Source: Domibacillus sp. DTU_2020_1001157_1_SI_ALB_TIR_016 (GTDB lineage: Bacteria > Bacillota > Bacilli > Bacillales > Domibacillaceae). Taken from it: a stretch of DNA of 64,000 nucleotides. Both the position numbers and the translations under genes were made by a program. Positions 38,885 through 49,054 of this stretch are shown piece after piece (position 1 is the first letter of the stretch; each line of letters starts with the position of its first letter). The DNA is taken from NCBI RefSeq assembly GCF_032341995.1, contig NZ_CP135439.1:1240001-1304000 (forward strand), given 5' to 3'. The notes under the pieces were generated by a model, which saw nothing but the letters and a program-made list of their open reading frames with translations, was not told the origin of the DNA and searched no databases.

Positions 38885-38908
38885 ATTTTCATGGAAATGT
38901 TCTATAAT
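38880..38908 (+). promoter_or_regulatory. Promoter of the dnaG-sigA operon
   Basis: TTTTCA (38880-38885) and a perfect TATAAT (38903-38908) are 17 bp apart. Start of transcription near 38915 would give a leader of about 187 bases. Confidence 0.65.
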
Positions 38909-38913
38909 AAAAA

Positions 38914-39101
38914 ATTGTGATAAAAATGTTCAAAAAGGTTTAGACCTGCCTTCAAAAGAATAAACTATCTATGTAACCCTTCAGGTGGCAGTCTTTACCC
39001 AGCAAGAAGTTCTTTTCGACGAACTTTTGTGCGAAAAGAAGGATTCTACTCACGTTTGTAGAATAAATAACAAAATACGATTTTACAGCTGGTGATGTCA
39101 T
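38914..39101 (+). ncRNA. Structured 5' leader of dnaG-sigA (candidate cis-regulatory RNA)
   Basis: No gene fits this stretch. Three local hairpins follow each other: GAC(C)TGCC with GGCAGTC spanning roughly 38943-38994; TTCTTTTCG (39010-39018) with CGAAAAGAA (39032-39040); and ATTCTAC (39043-39049) with GTAGAAT (39058-39064). None is followed by a U-tract. B. subtilis has yqxD before dnaG here; it is absent. The RNA role is inference. Confidence 0.45.
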
Positions 39102-40919
39102 TTGTCCAGAAGAATACCTGAAGAAACCATTCAGCAAATTAAACAGGGTGTTGAGATCGCTGATGTAATCGGGGAGTATGTTCAGTTGAAAAAGCAGGGC
39201 CGGAATTACTTCGGTTTATGCCCATTTCATGGTGAAAACTCACCGTCTTTCTCAGTATCGCCAGAGAAACAAATTTATCATTGTTTCGGCTGCGGCGCTG
39301 GAGGGAACGCGTTTACCTTTTTAATGGAAATCGACCAGATTCCGTTTCAGGAAGCGGCGGCAAGACTTGCTGACCGTGCAGGAATCACACTGGATATTTC
39401 CCCATCAGAAAGCGAAGAAACGACAAAAACAGATGAGAATGCCGATCTGTATGAAGCGCATGAACTGATGGCGAAATTTTACCGGCACCTGCTTCTGAAT
39501 ACAGAAGAAGGAAGTGAGGCGCTTTTTTATTTGCGCAAGCGCGGATTTACAGACGAAGACATTGACCGCTTTCAAATCGGCTGGGCACTGCCGCAGCCTG
39601 AATTTGCGTTAAACATTCTTACAAAACGCGGTTTTTCTGTTGAACGAATGGAACAGGCTGGCCTGCTGGTTAAAAACGAAGAAACCGGCCGTTACTTTGA
39701 TCGGTTTCGCGGCAGGATTATGTTTCCCCTTCATGATCAAAAGGGGCGTGTGTCCGGATTTTCCGGCCGCGACCTTGGAGAAGGGCAGCCAAAATATTTA
39801 AATTCACCCGAGACACCCATTTTTCATAAGAGCAGCCTTTTGTACCACTTTCATGCAGCAAGAACAGCAATCAAAAAGCAAAAACAATTTATTCTTTTTG
39901 AAGGTTTTGCCGATGTTATTGCAGCGGTAAGAGCCGGTTTTCATCAATCGGTAGCCGTTATGGGTACCGCTCTTACGGAAGAGCACATCAGGCAGTTAAA
40001 GCGCATTTGTGATCAAGCGGTCATTTGTTATGACGGGGACAAAGCTGGCTTAAATGCTGCTTATAAAGCGGCCAATATGCTTGACAGTCACGATATCGGC
40101 GTAAAAGTCACGATTCTTCCCGAGCAGCTTGATCCTGATGAATTTATCAGGCAAAAAGGTACAGATGCTTTTTCTGCTTATATAAAGGATTCTTCGCTTA
40201 CACTGATGGCATTTAAAATGGAGTTTTTAAAGCGCGGAAAAAATATGCGGGATGATGAACAAAAGTTCCGCTATATTGAAGAAGTGCTGACAGAAATCTC
40301 CGGATTAAAAAAAGCAGTAGAGCGGGATCATTACTTACGCCGGCTGGCTGATGAATTTTCACTGTCTCTGCAGGCACTGCAGGAACAGGAAAAAGCATTA
40401 TTCTTAAAAAAACGTCCGGTGCGGCCGGCCCTGCCTCAAAAAGAGGAACTTCCCGCAAATGTTCCACAGCGGGAACGGAAGATCCGACAGTATCCGCGTC
40501 ATGAAACAGCTGAAAGAAGACTGCTGGCTCATATGCTGGCCAATCCTGAGCTCGCAGAACGAATCCGGATGATGCTTCAAGGAGATTCGTTTTCCATAGA
40601 TGAGCACCAGGCACTGTTTACGTATTTGCTTGGATATTATGAACAAACAACAGAACCGGATATGGCGTCTTTTTTGTCTGTACTGCAGGACAGCCAGCTC
40701 AGGCGTCTCGCTGTCGACATCAGCTTAACAACTGTCAGCGGCGAGCCTGGCGAGGAAGAGCTTTCCGATTATGTAAAAGAAATTCAAAAACAGCATTGCC
40801 GTTTGGAAATCGAAGAGAAAAAAAGAGAGCGGATTGAGGCAGAAAAACGTCATGATTATGTAGGAGCTGCCCGAATTTTGCATGAAATCATTTCGCTTGA
40901 AAAACAACTCGCCCGCTAA
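39102..40919 (+). CDS. dnaG: DNA primase
   Basis: Synthesises RNA primers at the replication fork; 605 aa. The zinc-binding domain is CPFHGE...CFGCGAGG (about 40-66), the Toprim core includes [15 protein letters not shown] and CYDGDKAG (about 265-315), and the helicase-interaction domain is C-terminal (about 455-605). The start is TTG 39102, seven bases after GGTGATG, and the first residues [12 protein letters not shown] match the family. Confidence 0.97.
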   Translation: MSRRIPEETIQQIKQGVEIADVIGEYVQLKKQGRNYFGLCPFHGENSPSFSVSPEKQIYHCFGCGAGGNAFTFLMEIDQIPFQEAAARLADRAGITLDISPSESEETTKTDENADLYEAHELMAKFYRHLLLNTEEGSEALFYLRKRGFTDEDIDRFQIGWALPQPEFALNILTKRGFSVERMEQAGLLVKNEETGRYFDRFRGRIMFPLHDQKGRVSGFSGRDLGEGQPKYLNSPETPIFHKSSLLYHFHAARTAIKKQKQFILFEGFADVIAAVRAGFHQSVAVMGTALTEEHIRQLKRICDQAVICYDGDKAGLNAAYKAANMLDSHDIGVKVTILPEQLDPDEFIRQKGTDAFSAYIKDSSLTLMAFKMEFLKRGKNMRDDEQKFRYIEEVLTEISGLKKAVERDHYLRRLADEFSLSLQALQEQEKALFLKKRPVRPALPQKEELPANVPQRERKIRQYPRHETAERRLLAHMLANPELAERIRMMLQGDSFSIDEHQALFTYLLGYYEQTTEPDMASFLSVLQDSQLRRLAVDISLTTVSGEPGEEELSDYVKEIQKQHCRLEIEEKKRERIEAEKRHDYVGAARILHEIISLEKQLAR

Positions 40920-40951
40920 GATTGTCCAGGAAGTTGGAAGGAGGGGGACTA

Positions 40952-42079
40952 ATGGCTGAAAAGTCAACACGTTCCAAAGAAGCTGAATTAACACTTGAAA
41001 AAGCAAAAGAACTTATTATCGAGACAGGTAAACAAAGAGGAGAATTAACATACAATTACGTAGCGGACAAATTAGCCTCGTTTGAAGTGGATTCCGGTCA
41101 GATTGATGAGTTTTACGAATCCCTTACAGAGCAGGGAGTAGAACTCGTTGATGAAGCAGAAAGCAACGATGACGGCGATCCGAACATCCAGGAGCTTGAA
41201 AAAGAAAATGAGGAGTTTGATTTAAACGACTTAAGTGTTCCTCCTGGAGTGAAAATCAACGATCCCGTTCGTATGTACTTAAAAGAAATTGGCCGTGTTG
41301 ATCTTTTGTCTGCCCAGGAAGAAATTGAACTGGCTCACCGGATTGAAGAGGGAGATGAAGAAGCAAAACGACGTTTAGCAGAAGCGAACCTGCGTCTTGT
41401 TGTCAGCATTGCCAAACGTTATGTAGGCCGTGGCATGCTGTTCCTTGATTTGATTCAAGAAGGAAATATGGGCTTAATCAAAGCGGTTGAAAAGTTCGAC
41501 TACCGTAAAGGGTTTAAATTCAGTACGTATGCCACATGGTGGATTCGCCAGGCTATTACCCGTGCCATTGCTGACCAGGCCCGTACCATTCGTATCCCGG
41601 TTCATATGGTTGAAACGATTAATAAATTAATTCGTGTACAGCGCCAGCTTCTTCAGGATCTTGGCCGCGAACCGGCACCGGAAGAAATTGCAGAAGAAAT
41701 GGATCTAACACCTGAAAAAGTACGTGAAATTTTAAAGATTGCGCAAGAGCCTGTTTCACTTGAAACACCAATTGGGGAAGAAGATGATTCACATCTTGGC
41801 GACTTTATTGAAGACCAGGAAGCGACTTCTCCGTCTGAACACGCTGCTTATGAGTTGTTGAAAGAGCAGCTTGAAGACGTGCTCGATACCTTAACGGACC
41901 GGGAAGAAAATGTTCTTCGCCTGCGTTTCGGCCTTGATGATGGACGGACACGGACACTTGAAGAAGTAGGTAAAGTATTTGGTGTAACGCGTGAGCGTAT
42001 CCGCCAAATTGAAGCAAAAGCCCTTCGTAAGCTCCGCCATCCAAGCCGCAGCAAACGTTTGAAGGATTTCTTAGAATAA
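40952..42079 (+). CDS. sigA: RNA polymerase primary sigma factor SigA
   Basis: The housekeeping sigma factor, 375 aa. Region 1.2 starts near [19 protein letters not shown]; region 2 has [21 protein letters not shown] and [15 protein letters not shown]; region 4.2 has [23 protein letters not shown] 40952 follows GGAGGGGG; the in-frame ATG-like frame from 40922 precedes that site. It is 32 bases after dnaG in the macromolecular synthesis operon. Confidence 0.98.
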   Translation: MAEKSTRSKEAELTLEKAKELIIETGKQRGELTYNYVADKLASFEVDSGQIDEFYESLTEQGVELVDEAESNDDGDPNIQELEKENEEFDLNDLSVPPGVKINDPVRMYLKEIGRVDLLSAQEEIELAHRIEEGDEEAKRRLAEANLRLVVSIAKRYVGRGMLFLDLIQEGNMGLIKAVEKFDYRKGFKFSTYATWWIRQAITRAIADQARTIRIPVHMVETINKLIRVQRQLLQDLGREPAPEEIAEEMDLTPEKVREILKIAQEPVSLETPIGEEDDSHLGDFIEDQEATSPSEHAAYELLKEQLEDVLDTLTDREENVLRLRFGLDDGRTRTLEEVGKVFGVTRERIRQIEAKALRKLRHPSRSKRLKDFLE

Positions 42080-42090
42080 GTTAAATTCAA

Positions 42091-42117
42091 GGGCCGGGTT
42101 TTTCCCGGCTTTTTTTC
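42091..42117 (+). terminator. Terminator of dnaG-sigA
   Basis: GCCGGG and CCCGGC pair around a run of T, followed by seven T. Confidence 0.92.
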
Positions 42118-42182
42118 GTGCAAAAAAGCAGGATAATCCTTGCCGGTCACGAATAGTATTGTGTATTGGGGTGTGAAGCAGG

Positions 42183-42716
42183 TTGAAACAAACGAAAAAA
42201 GACATTATTATTCAGGAAATACTTCTCTGGAAAGACAATCAAATGCTGCCTCCACATTATTGTGATTATTTACTAGCGCTTTATACACAAGGAACAGAAT
42301 TTACAGAAGCAGGAAGACGCGCCCGATTGAAGCGAATTCACATGTCAACTGCACTGCTTGCACTGCTTTTATTGCCAGTTGCTGTATGTATTCTCTATTT
42401 TACGGAATTGTCTTTTCTTTTGCAAACAGTGATTTTGACAAGTTTTGTCGGAAGCCTGCTGCTGCTGGCCATTTATTTTTCACGCCAAAAAGTGCTGGCG
42501 CCTATGCTTTTTTTAGGTGCTGCAGTCCTGCTTTTGCTGCTCTCCTTGGAATTAAATACCCGGATTTTTCATGATCATCCTTATACTTTATATGGGCTTC
42601 TTGCTGTGAATTGTCTGCTTTGGATTTTTACCGGTGTAAAGCTCAAGCTGTTTTACTTTTCTATTTCCGGTGGATTAGGCCTTATCGTGCTTCTCTTTTT
42701 CTGGCTGCAATATTAA
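42183..42716 (+). CDS. Uncharacterised membrane protein between sigA and cccA
   Basis: I do not recognise a named family. 177 aa: a soluble N-terminus of about 50 residues (KDIIIQEILLWKDNQMLPPHYCDYLLALY) followed by five hydrophobic segments (about 55-75, 80-98, 103-122, 133-147, 155-175). The N-terminal pattern of ordering and spacing resembles small Bacillales membrane proteins without known role. The start is TTG after GGGGTGTGA. It stands alone between the sigA terminator and cccA. Confidence 0.8.
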   Translation: MKQTKKDIIIQEILLWKDNQMLPPHYCDYLLALYTQGTEFTEAGRRARLKRIHMSTALLALLLLPVAVCILYFTELSFLLQTVILTSFVGSLLLLAIYFSRQKVLAPMLFLGAAVLLLLLSLELNTRIFHDHPYTLYGLLAVNCLLWIFTGVKLKLFYFSISGGLGLIVLLFFWLQY

Positions 42717-42851
42717 AAGGGCAGCTGAATGGTCTGCCACAAACGGAAAAACTTTAAAGTAAGCCTTTTCGTAACCTTTATTTTCAAGTAAAATAATAAG
42801 TGTTTGTACTTTTCAGTTTTCTTTTTACATAAAAAGAGAGGGGGAAACAGC

Positions 42852-43223
42852 ATGAATCGTAATCCGCTAATTCCATTTTTATTAATTGCGGTATTCGGAC
42901 TCGGATTGATGTTCTTTTTGTCGTTGGATGGAATTGATAACGCAGAAGAAAGAGCCGAGGAAGAAAAGGCAGAAGAAGGCGGCGGTGAAACAGCGGCAGG
43001 GGGAGAATTTGATCCGGAGGCTCATTATAAGTCCTCTTGCATCAGCTGTCATGGCAGCAACTATGAAGGCGGTGCAGGCCCGTCGCTCGTTGGAGTAGGA
43101 GAAAAGCTTTCCCAGGAAGAAATTCAAGATATTGTGGTAAACGGTAAAGGCGGTATGCCGCCAGGTCTTGTTCCCCAGGAAAACGCCGAGGCGATGGCAG
43201 CCTGGGTGGCTGAAATTAAATAA
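42852..43223 (+). CDS. cccA: Cytochrome c-550, membrane-anchored
   Basis: A small electron carrier, 123 aa. An N-terminal membrane anchor (residues 6-22) is followed by a Glu/Gly-rich linker, then the heme domain with CISCH (heme-binding CxxCH, about 63-67) and the axial methionine in GGMPPG. AGAGGGGG at 42835-42843 selects ATG 42852. It probably carries electrons to a terminal oxidase outside the membrane. Confidence 0.95.
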   Translation: MNRNPLIPFLLIAVFGLGLMFFLSLDGIDNAEERAEEEKAEEGGGETAAGGEFDPEAHYKSSCISCHGSNYEGGAGPSLVGVGEKLSQEEIQDIVVNGKGGMPPGLVPQENAEAMAAWVAEIK

Positions 43224-43233
43224 TAACATTCCA

Positions 43234-43267
43234 CAAAGGCCTTTCTATATGCGAAGGCCTTTTTTCT
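43234..43267 (+). terminator. Terminator after cccA
   Basis: AAAGGCCTT and GAAGGCCTTTTTT form a stem around ctatatgc, with six T. Confidence 0.88.
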
Positions 43268-43319
43268 TTTGAAATGTGATAAGATAGGAAAGAATTTTAA
43301 TAAAAAGCGGTGAACATAT

Positions 43320-44027
43320 ATGAATAGCAATCAGTTATCAAAAAGACTCGAAACGGTTGTTTCGTTTATTGCACCAGCCAGAACAATCGCGGATATCGGC
43401 TCAGACCATGCTTATCTGCCCTGTTATGCGGTGAAAAAAAACCTGGTAGACCAGGCTGTGGCAGGAGAAGTGGTAGAAGGCCCTTTTCAGTCTGCGAGAC
43501 GGCAGGTACTGTCAGAAGGGTTATCAGAGAAAGTTGATGTGCGTAAAGGAAACGGACTCGCCGTGCTCGAAGCGGGAGAAGTGGAGTGCATCACGATTGC
43601 AGGAATGGGAGGTCCGCTGATCGCATCGATTTTAGAAGAAGGAAAGAGCAAGCTTGCCGGCGTTGCAAAGCTCGTTCTGCAGCCGAATATTGCCGGCCAT
43701 GCAGTTCGGGAATGGCTTGATACAAATGGCTGGACCATCGAACAAGAAGCCATTTTAGAAGAAGATGGCCAATTGTATGAGGTGATTAGCGCTACAGCCG
43801 GCTCGTCACGTGCTTTATCGCCGAAGGAATTGCTCTTTGGACCGTCCTTGATGAAGCAGAAAAACAACGCATTCCGGCTGAAATGGCAGCGGGAACTTGA
43901 CCAAATTAACCATGTTCTCAGCCGTTTAACAGATGCCCAGCATACAGAGGGCACCGAAAGAAAGAAAAGCGAGTTAAAACAAAAAAAACAGTGGATTGAG
44001 GAAGTGATCGCCGATGAAAACGCCTAA
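43320..44027 (+). CDS. trmK: tRNA (adenine(22)-N1)-methyltransferase
   Basis: Methylates A22 of tRNA; 235 aa. An N-terminal Rossmann domain with IADIGSDHAYLP (motif I, about 22-33) and ITIAGMGGPLIASIL (about 91-105), then a C-terminal coiled coil. AAAAGCGGTGA lies before ATG. It overlaps yqfO by 14 bases, the standard pair in Bacillales. Confidence 0.95.
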   Translation: MNSNQLSKRLETVVSFIAPARTIADIGSDHAYLPCYAVKKNLVDQAVAGEVVEGPFQSARRQVLSEGLSEKVDVRKGNGLAVLEAGEVECITIAGMGGPLIASILEEGKSKLAGVAKLVLQPNIAGHAVREWLDTNGWTIEQEAILEEDGQLYEVISATAGSSRALSPKELLFGPSLMKQKNNAFRLKWQRELDQINHVLSRLTDAQHTEGTERKKSELKQKKQWIEEVIADENA

Positions 44028-45135
44028 CGGACACGAGATTATTGGGTTGTTTGAACGATTTTCACCCAAATCTTATGCAATGGAGGGAGACAAAGTCGGG
44101 TTGCAGATCGGCCGCTTAAACAAGCCGTGCAAAAAAGTTATGATTGCACTGGATGTTCTTGAAAGCGTCGTGGATGAAGCGATCGAAGAAAACATTGATT
44201 TGATTATAGCCCATCATCCGCTTATTTACCGGCCGCTTGGTGCCATTCAAACGGACCAGACAGCAGGAAGAGTCATTGAAAAGCTGATTAAGCATGATAT
44301 TGCGGTATACGCTGCTCATACGAATTTGGATGTAGCGAAAGGCGGAGTAAATGACCTGCTGGCTTCCGCTCTTCACTTAACAAATACAGAAGTGCTCGTG
44401 CCGACCATAGCTGAAGAGTTGAGAAAGCTGGCCGTTTTTGTGCCGCTCGATCAGGCAGAGGCCGTAAGAGAGGCGCTCGGTAAAGCAGGCGCTGGAGCGC
44501 TTGGAAATTATCAAAACTGTTCTTTTTCTCAACAAGGAGAAGGGCGTTTTCAGCCTGGTGAAGAAGCTGAGCCTTTTATCGGCCAAGCCGGCGGCCGCTT
44601 AGAAACAGTACAGGAAGAAAAAATCGAAGTGATTTATCCTGCTCACATAGAGAAGAAAGTGCTCAGTGCCATGCTTAAAGCCCATCCATATGAAGAGCCA
44701 GCTTATGATATTTATCCTCTTCAAAACAAAGGAGAACAGCTTGGACTTGGCCGTATCGGCCTGCTTCCACAGGAAATGACACTGGAGCAGTTTGCTATGC
44801 ATGTGAAAGAGTCATTACAATCTGGAGGCGTAAGAGTAGTCGGTGATAAAGCACGTCTTGTCCGTAAAGTAGCCGTATTGGGCGGAGACGGCAACAAATA
44901 CTGGCAGACGGCGCTGCGTAAAGGGGCAGACGTGTATGTAACAGGTGATTTTTATTATCACACTGCGCATGACGCAGATGCTGAAGGCCTCGCTGTTGTC
45001 GATCCGGGGCATAACGTAGAGAAAGTGATGAAAAAAGGCGTAGCAGCCCTTCTTCACGAGCAGGCCTCCAAACAAAAATGGACTGTTGAATTTGTGGCTT
45101 CTGCCGTTGAAACAGACCCTTTTCAATTTATGTAA
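44014..45135 (+). CDS. yqfO: Nif3-like dinuclear metal centre protein YqfO
   Basis: A 373-aa Nif3/DUF34 protein with the metal ligands in IIAHHPLIY (about 66-74), HTNLDVAKGG, and the late DFYYHTAHDA. Between the two halves lies a CutA/PII-like insert (about 130-240), typical of the long Gram-positive form. Sometimes annotated as GTP cyclohydrolase 1 type 2 or as a toroid metal protein; the reaction is not secure. Confidence 0.92.
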   Translation: MKTPNGHEIIGLFERFSPKSYAMEGDKVGLQIGRLNKPCKKVMIALDVLESVVDEAIEENIDLIIAHHPLIYRPLGAIQTDQTAGRVIEKLIKHDIAVYAAHTNLDVAKGGVNDLLASALHLTNTEVLVPTIAEELRKLAVFVPLDQAEAVREALGKAGAGALGNYQNCSFSQQGEGRFQPGEEAEPFIGQAGGRLETVQEEKIEVIYPAHIEKKVLSAMLKAHPYEEPAYDIYPLQNKGEQLGLGRIGLLPQEMTLEQFAMHVKESLQSGGVRVVGDKARLVRKVAVLGGDGNKYWQTALRKGADVYVTGDFYYHTAHDADAEGLAVVDPGHNVEKVMKKGVAALLHEQASKQKWTVEFVASAVETDPFQFM

Positions 45136-45140
45136 ATGAA

Positions 45141-45168
45141 AAAGCAGCTCCAATAACGGAGCTGCTTT
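45141..45168 (+). terminator. Hairpin after yqfO, terminator without its U-tract
   Basis: AAAGCAGCTCC and GGAGCTGCTTT form an 11-bp stem. The sequence then reads CAGGATG, the edge of repeat copy B, not a T-tract. Confidence 0.7.
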
Positions 45169-45270
45169 CAGGATGTTGACAAACGCCCGCTTTCGGGGTC
45201 ACTTGCCGGCTGCGCTCCTGGAAAGGCAGACGTTTTCAATCAGCCTGCTTTCTAACTTTGTCTATACTTT
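45168..45270 (-). repeat. Dispersed MITE-like repeat, copy B
   Basis: Inverted relative to copy A at 15622-15764. The segment 45216-45253 is identical over 38 bases and 45168-45208 matches at 38 of 41. Only seven bases separate the blocks. It lies between two almost identical hairpins (45141-45168 and 45271-45300). It contains CCCG-aaag-CGGG, a small stem. Confidence 0.85.
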
Positions 45271-45302
45271 AAAAGCAGCTCCTTAAACGGAGCTGCTTTT
45301 TT
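45271..45302. terminator. Terminator serving ispH (and yqfO)
   Basis: AAAAGCAGCTCC and GGAGCTGCTTTT form a 12-bp stem followed by TT on the + strand; on the minus strand it directly follows the ispH stop. It is nearly a duplicate of the hairpin at 45141-45168. Confidence 0.8.
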
Positions 45303-46257
45303 AACGTGAGGTTAACGTCGATTTTTTTACTTTAGGCAAAATTTTCTCAAGCGGTACTTTTCGCTCGCGTACCCAGGTTGATTCATCTTTGGGGTCAAAT
45401 GCTTCTAAAAACTGAATCACTTCTTTTACGATAGGTGTTGGTGTAGAAGCGCCGGCGGTGACAGCCACTGTTTCGGCATCTTTAAGCCAGTCAATATTAA
45501 TTTCAGAAACATCAGACACCCGGTATGCAGTGGTGCCAGCAATTTCAATAGACACCTGCGCAAGCCGATTGGAGTTATTGCTTTTCGGATCTCCTACGAC
45601 AATCAGTACATCTGCTTCACCGGCTTGTTCAGCCACTGCTTCCTGCCGCACTTGCGTTGCAAGGCAGATTTCTTTATGCATTTCTGCATGTGGATACTTT
45701 TCTTTGATCGCATCCATAATATCAATAACATCCCATTGGCTCATGGTTGTTTGGTTTGTAACGATAATTTTATCATTTTTCATGTCCAGCGCCTTAACAT
45801 CGTCTGCATTTTCCACAAGGTGAACAATTTCCGGTGCCACCCCAACGGCGCCTTCCGGTTCCGGATGCCCTTTTTTGCCGATGTAAATCACATGATAGCC
45901 TTCTGCTTTTTTAGCCCGGATTAAATCATGGGTAACGGTAACATCCGGACAGGTTGCATCGATTGTCGTTAAGTTTTTTTGGCGGGCAATTTCCCGTACT
46001 TCCGGCGACACACCGTGAGCCGTGAAAATGATTGTGCCTTCTGATACCTGCTCAATAATGTCTTTTCGGTTTTTTCCGTCAAGGGTAATGATGCCTTCCG
46101 CTTCAAAAGCATCTGTAACATGTTTGTTGTGTACAATCATGCCTAAAATATAAATCGGACGCGGCAATGTTTTATCAAGAGCGGCGTTACGGGCAATAAC
46201 CATTGCATCAACAACACCGTAACAGTAACCGCGTGGTGAAATTTTTATTATTTTCAT
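45301..46257 (-). CDS. ispH: 4-hydroxy-3-methylbut-2-enyl diphosphate reductase
   Basis: The last step of the MEP isoprenoid pathway, giving IPP and DMAPP; 318 aa. The three cysteines for the [4Fe-4S] cluster are in GYCYGV (about 12), DATCPDV (about 103) and [10 protein letters not shown] (about 197). HNKHV and TAHGVSP hold the substrate histidines. AGGAGGATGC is upstream on the minus strand. ispG, the preceding pathway step, is in the same window at 52092-53195. Confidence 0.97.
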   Translation of the reverse strand: MKIIKISPRGYCYGVVDAMVIARNAALDKTLPRPIYILGMIVHNKHVTDAFEAEGIITLDGKNRKDIIEQVSEGTIIFTAHGVSPEVREIARQKNLTTIDATCPDVTVTHDLIRAKKAEGYHVIYIGKKGHPEPEGAVGVAPEIVHLVENADDVKALDMKNDKIIVTNQTTMSQWDVIDIMDAIKEKYPHAEMHKEICLATQVRQEAVAEQAGEADVLIVVGDPKSNNSNRLAQVSIEIAGTTAYRVSDVSEINIDWLKDAETVAVTAGASTPTPIVKEVIQFLEAFDPKDESTWVRERKVPLEKILPKVKKSTLTSR

Positions 46258-46318
46258 ACAGCATCCTCCTCCAGCTTCTCACTTTATTATAAAGGAGAAA
46301 GCAGGGAAAACAAAGCGA

Positions 46319-46684
46319 TCAATCAAGCCGGCCCGGAAACCAGGGCACAGACTCAGCTGTCCGCTTTTTTTCACGCTGTGGAGGCGGAGTGCTTGCCGCT
46401 TCTTCTACTTCTTGCTGCGGATCGCTTTCAGGGTCCGGCATGGATTGAACGGTCCGGTAAAGCCTCCACATAGCCGGAAGGTTTTTAACAAGCGGGCCGT
46501 ACTGTTCAATCAACGGCCTCATCTGTTCAGCAGTCGCCATGACATGTCTGGCTTGTTCCAGCCATCGTCCCGATTTTGCGGCTGTACCGAAGAACGGAGG
46601 CATTGGCGGCTGAACAGGCGGGTGGGTAGGGGGAGGAGTATAAAAAAATCCACGTCTGGCATTCGGTGCATATCGAGGCAGCAA
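46319..46684 (-). CDS. yqfQ: YqfQ/VrrA-like proline-rich protein
   Basis: 121 aa: a proline-rich N-terminus (YTPPPTHPPVQPPMPPFF), then a helical middle (AKSGRWLEQARHVMATAEQMRPLI) and a charged tail. It lies between ispH and cshB, the place of yqfQ in B. subtilis; B. anthracis VrrA is in this family. Function is not established. I choose TTG 46684, placed after GGAAAGGGTGA on the minus strand; ATG 46720 upstream has no ribosome binding site. Confidence 0.8.
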   Translation of the reverse strand: MLPRYAPNARRGFFYTPPPTHPPVQPPMPPFFGTAAKSGRWLEQARHVMATAEQMRPLIEQYGPLVKNLPAMWRLYRTVQSMPDPESDPQQEVEEAASTPPPQREKKRTAESVPWFPGRLD

Positions 46685-46750
46685 CGTAGTCACCCTTTCC
46701 TTTTTCTCTATCGTATTCATATTGGAAAGATCATGTGCGTAAACCTTCTT

Positions 46751-46779
46751 TTGCTTTCTTGACGCTTTTAGTATATTAT
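46751..46779 (+). promoter_or_regulatory. Possible cshB promoter
   Basis: TTGCTT (46751-46756) and TATTAT (46774-46779) are 17 bp apart, 45 bases before cshB. Confidence 0.5.
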
Positions 46780-46823
46780 CGTAACGTGCATAAACTTTGA
46801 ACGTGAAAGGAATTTGATGCCAT

Positions 46824-48137
46824 ATGGCAAACTATACATTTGAACAATACGGTCTAAAGCCGTTTATTTATAAAGGAATCGAAGCGCTGCGCTTCAAAGA
46901 GCCTACGCCAATTCAACGTAATATGATTCCGCTTATCCTAAAAGGGGAAAGTGCGATTGGCCAATCGCAGACGGGAACAGGAAAAACCCATTCTTATGTT
47001 CTGCCTATCCTAAACCGGATTCAAGCAGATAAAAGAGAGGTACAGGCTGTGGTAACCGCGCCGACACGGGAGCTGGCAACCCAGATTTATCAAGCCTTTC
47101 AAAAAGTAGCAAAAGAATCGGAAGAAGAAATTGCAGTACGCCACTTTGTTGGCGGCACGGATAAAAAGCGGGATGTTGAGCGATTAAAAAGCCCGCCTCA
47201 TATTATGGTCGGGACACCCGGAAGAATTGCAGACCTGATTGGCGACAATGCCGTTTCTGTTCACAAAGCGGACATGCTGGTTGTCGATGAAGCAGATTTA
47301 ATGCTTGATATGGGTTTTATTAATGATGTGGACCGGATCGCTTCCGGCATGCCTGAACAGCTCGGCATGTTCGTTTTTTCTGCTACGATCCCTCAAAAAC
47401 TAAAACCGTTTTTGAAAAAGTATATGGAAAACCCGGAATACGTACACATTGAGCCGAAGCGGGCGTCCGCGGCCAATATTGAACATTTGCTTGTACCGGC
47501 AAAAAGCCGTGATAAAGTAGACGTTGTGTATGATCTACTGCAAGCCTTTAATCCGTATCTGGCTGTTGTATTCACAAACACGAAGCAAAAAGCGGATGAA
47601 GTAGCGGATAAGCTGGCGGCAAAAGGCTTGAAAACCGGTCGTATCCACGGTGACCTGCCGCCTCGTGAACGGAAAAAAATGATGAAGCAGGTTCATGACC
47701 TTGAGTACCGTTATATTGTCGCAACAGACCTTGCTGCCCGCGGTATTGATATCGAAGGCGTTAGTCATGTAATCAATTATGAGCTGCCAGCAGATCTTGA
47801 CTTTTACATTCACCGGGCAGGCCGTACAGCCCGTGCCGGTGCATCCGGCATTTGTGCAACAGTTTATCTTCCGGCTGATGAAGATGCGATCGCAAAACTG
47901 GAAAAACGCGATATTACGTTTTCGAATGGTGATATCAAAGGTGGAGAAATCGTTGAAACAGCCGATCGTAATCGCCGTAAAAAACGGGAGAAAAAAGAAG
48001 ATACGATCAATCCGAAAGTCAGAGCGGTCACAAGCCGCCCGCAAAAAGTGAAGCCGGGCTATAAAAAGAAACGGAAAATGGAAGTAGCAAAAATTGAAAA
48101 ACGCCAGCGCCGTATTGACGCCCGCAATAAAAAGTAA
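46824..48137 (+). CDS. cshB: DEAD-box RNA helicase CshB
   Basis: An RNA helicase of 437 aa. It has a Q motif ([10 protein letters not shown]), SQTGTGKT (I), PTRELA (Ia), TPGR (Ib), [12 protein letters not shown] (II), SATIPQ (III), and [11 protein letters not shown] and [10 protein letters not shown] (V, VI), then a Lys/Arg-rich tail for RNA binding. In B. subtilis CshB acts in cold adaptation and mRNA handling. Short gap to nfo suggests one mRNA. Confidence 0.95.
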   Translation: MANYTFEQYGLKPFIYKGIEALRFKEPTPIQRNMIPLILKGESAIGQSQTGTGKTHSYVLPILNRIQADKREVQAVVTAPTRELATQIYQAFQKVAKESEEEIAVRHFVGGTDKKRDVERLKSPPHIMVGTPGRIADLIGDNAVSVHKADMLVVDEADLMLDMGFINDVDRIASGMPEQLGMFVFSATIPQKLKPFLKKYMENPEYVHIEPKRASAANIEHLLVPAKSRDKVDVVYDLLQAFNPYLAVVFTNTKQKADEVADKLAAKGLKTGRIHGDLPPRERKKMMKQVHDLEYRYIVATDLAARGIDIEGVSHVINYELPADLDFYIHRAGRTARAGASGICATVYLPADEDAIAKLEKRDITFSNGDIKGGEIVETADRNRRKKREKKEDTINPKVRAVTSRPQKVKPGYKKKRKMEVAKIEKRQRRIDARNKK

Positions 48138-48151
48138 CAGGGAGTTTAAGG

Positions 48152-49054
48152 ATGTTGAAAATTGGATCACATGTTTCGATGAGCGGTAAAAAAATGCTGC
48201 TCGGGGCCAGTGAGGAAGCTGTTTCTTACGGTGCAACCACATTTATGGTTTATACAGGCGCTCCTCAAAATACGCGTAGAAAGCCTATTGAAGACTTGAA
48301 CATTGAAGCGGGGCGCCGTCATATGGAGCAAAACGGCATTATAGATATTGTCGTTCATGCTCCCTATATTATCAACCTTGGTAATACAATCAAGCCGGAA
48401 ACATTTCAGCTTGGGGTAGATTTTCTTCAAATGGAAATTGAGCGTTCAACGGCTGTCGGTGCCAGCCAGATCGTGCTTCATCCGGGCGCTCATGTCGGTG
48501 CAGGAACGGAAGCTGGGTTGAAAAAAATTGCGGAAGGCTTAAATGAAGTGCTTCAGCAGGATCAAACTGTGCAAATTGCACTTGAGACAATGGCGGGAAA
48601 AGGAACGGAATGCGGCCGCCAGTTTGAAGAAATCGCCATGATTATGGATATGGTGAATCATAATGATAAGCTGTCTGTCTGCTTTGACACCTGCCATACA
48701 CATGATGCGGGTTACCCGATTCGAGAAGACTTTGACGGAGTCCTCGACCAATTTGACCGGATTATCGGTATTGACCGCTTGAAGGTGCTGCATATCAATG
48801 ACAGCAAAAATGAGCGCGGCGCCGGTAAAGACCGGCACGAAAATATCGGCTTTGGCTATATTGGCTTTGATGCGCTGTCTTATATCGTGCATCATCCTCA
48901 GTTGACTGATATTCCTAAAATCTTGGAAACACCTTATATAGGAGAAGATAAAAATACAAAAAAACCCCCATACCTTCAGGAGATTGCCATGCTTCGAGGC
49001 AAGCAATTTGATGAAGGCATAAGGGGAAAAATTGTAGCAGGCGTTATAACTTAA
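48152..49054 (+). CDS. nfo: Deoxyribonuclease IV (endonuclease IV)
   Basis: An AP endonuclease for base excision repair; 300 aa; TIM barrel with three zinc ions. Family motifs [22 protein letters not shown] and [23 protein letters not shown] (split across 200-235) supply the zinc ligands. Found after cshB as in B. subtilis (yqfS), and important for spore DNA repair there. Its 3' end overlaps that of yqfT on the other strand by 11 bases. Confidence 0.96.
   Translation: MLKIGSHVSMSGKKMLLGASEEAVSYGATTFMVYTGAPQNTRRKPIEDLNIEAGRRHMEQNGIIDIVVHAPYIINLGNTIKPETFQLGVDFLQMEIERSTAVGASQIVLHPGAHVGAGTEAGLKKIAEGLNEVLQQDQTVQIALETMAGKGTECGRQFEEIAMIMDMVNHNDKLSVCFDTCHTHDAGYPIREDFDGVLDQFDRIIGIDRLKVLHINDSKNERGAGKDRHENIGFGYIGFDALSYIVHHPQLTDIPKILETPYIGEDKNTKKPPYLQEIAMLRGKQFDEGIRGKIVAGVIT

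Noticed and set aside
47535..48242. A 235-aa open frame on the minus strand across the cshB end and nfo start
   Set aside because: It covers two intact conserved genes; its sequence is rich in Phe, Cys and Arg without domain pattern.
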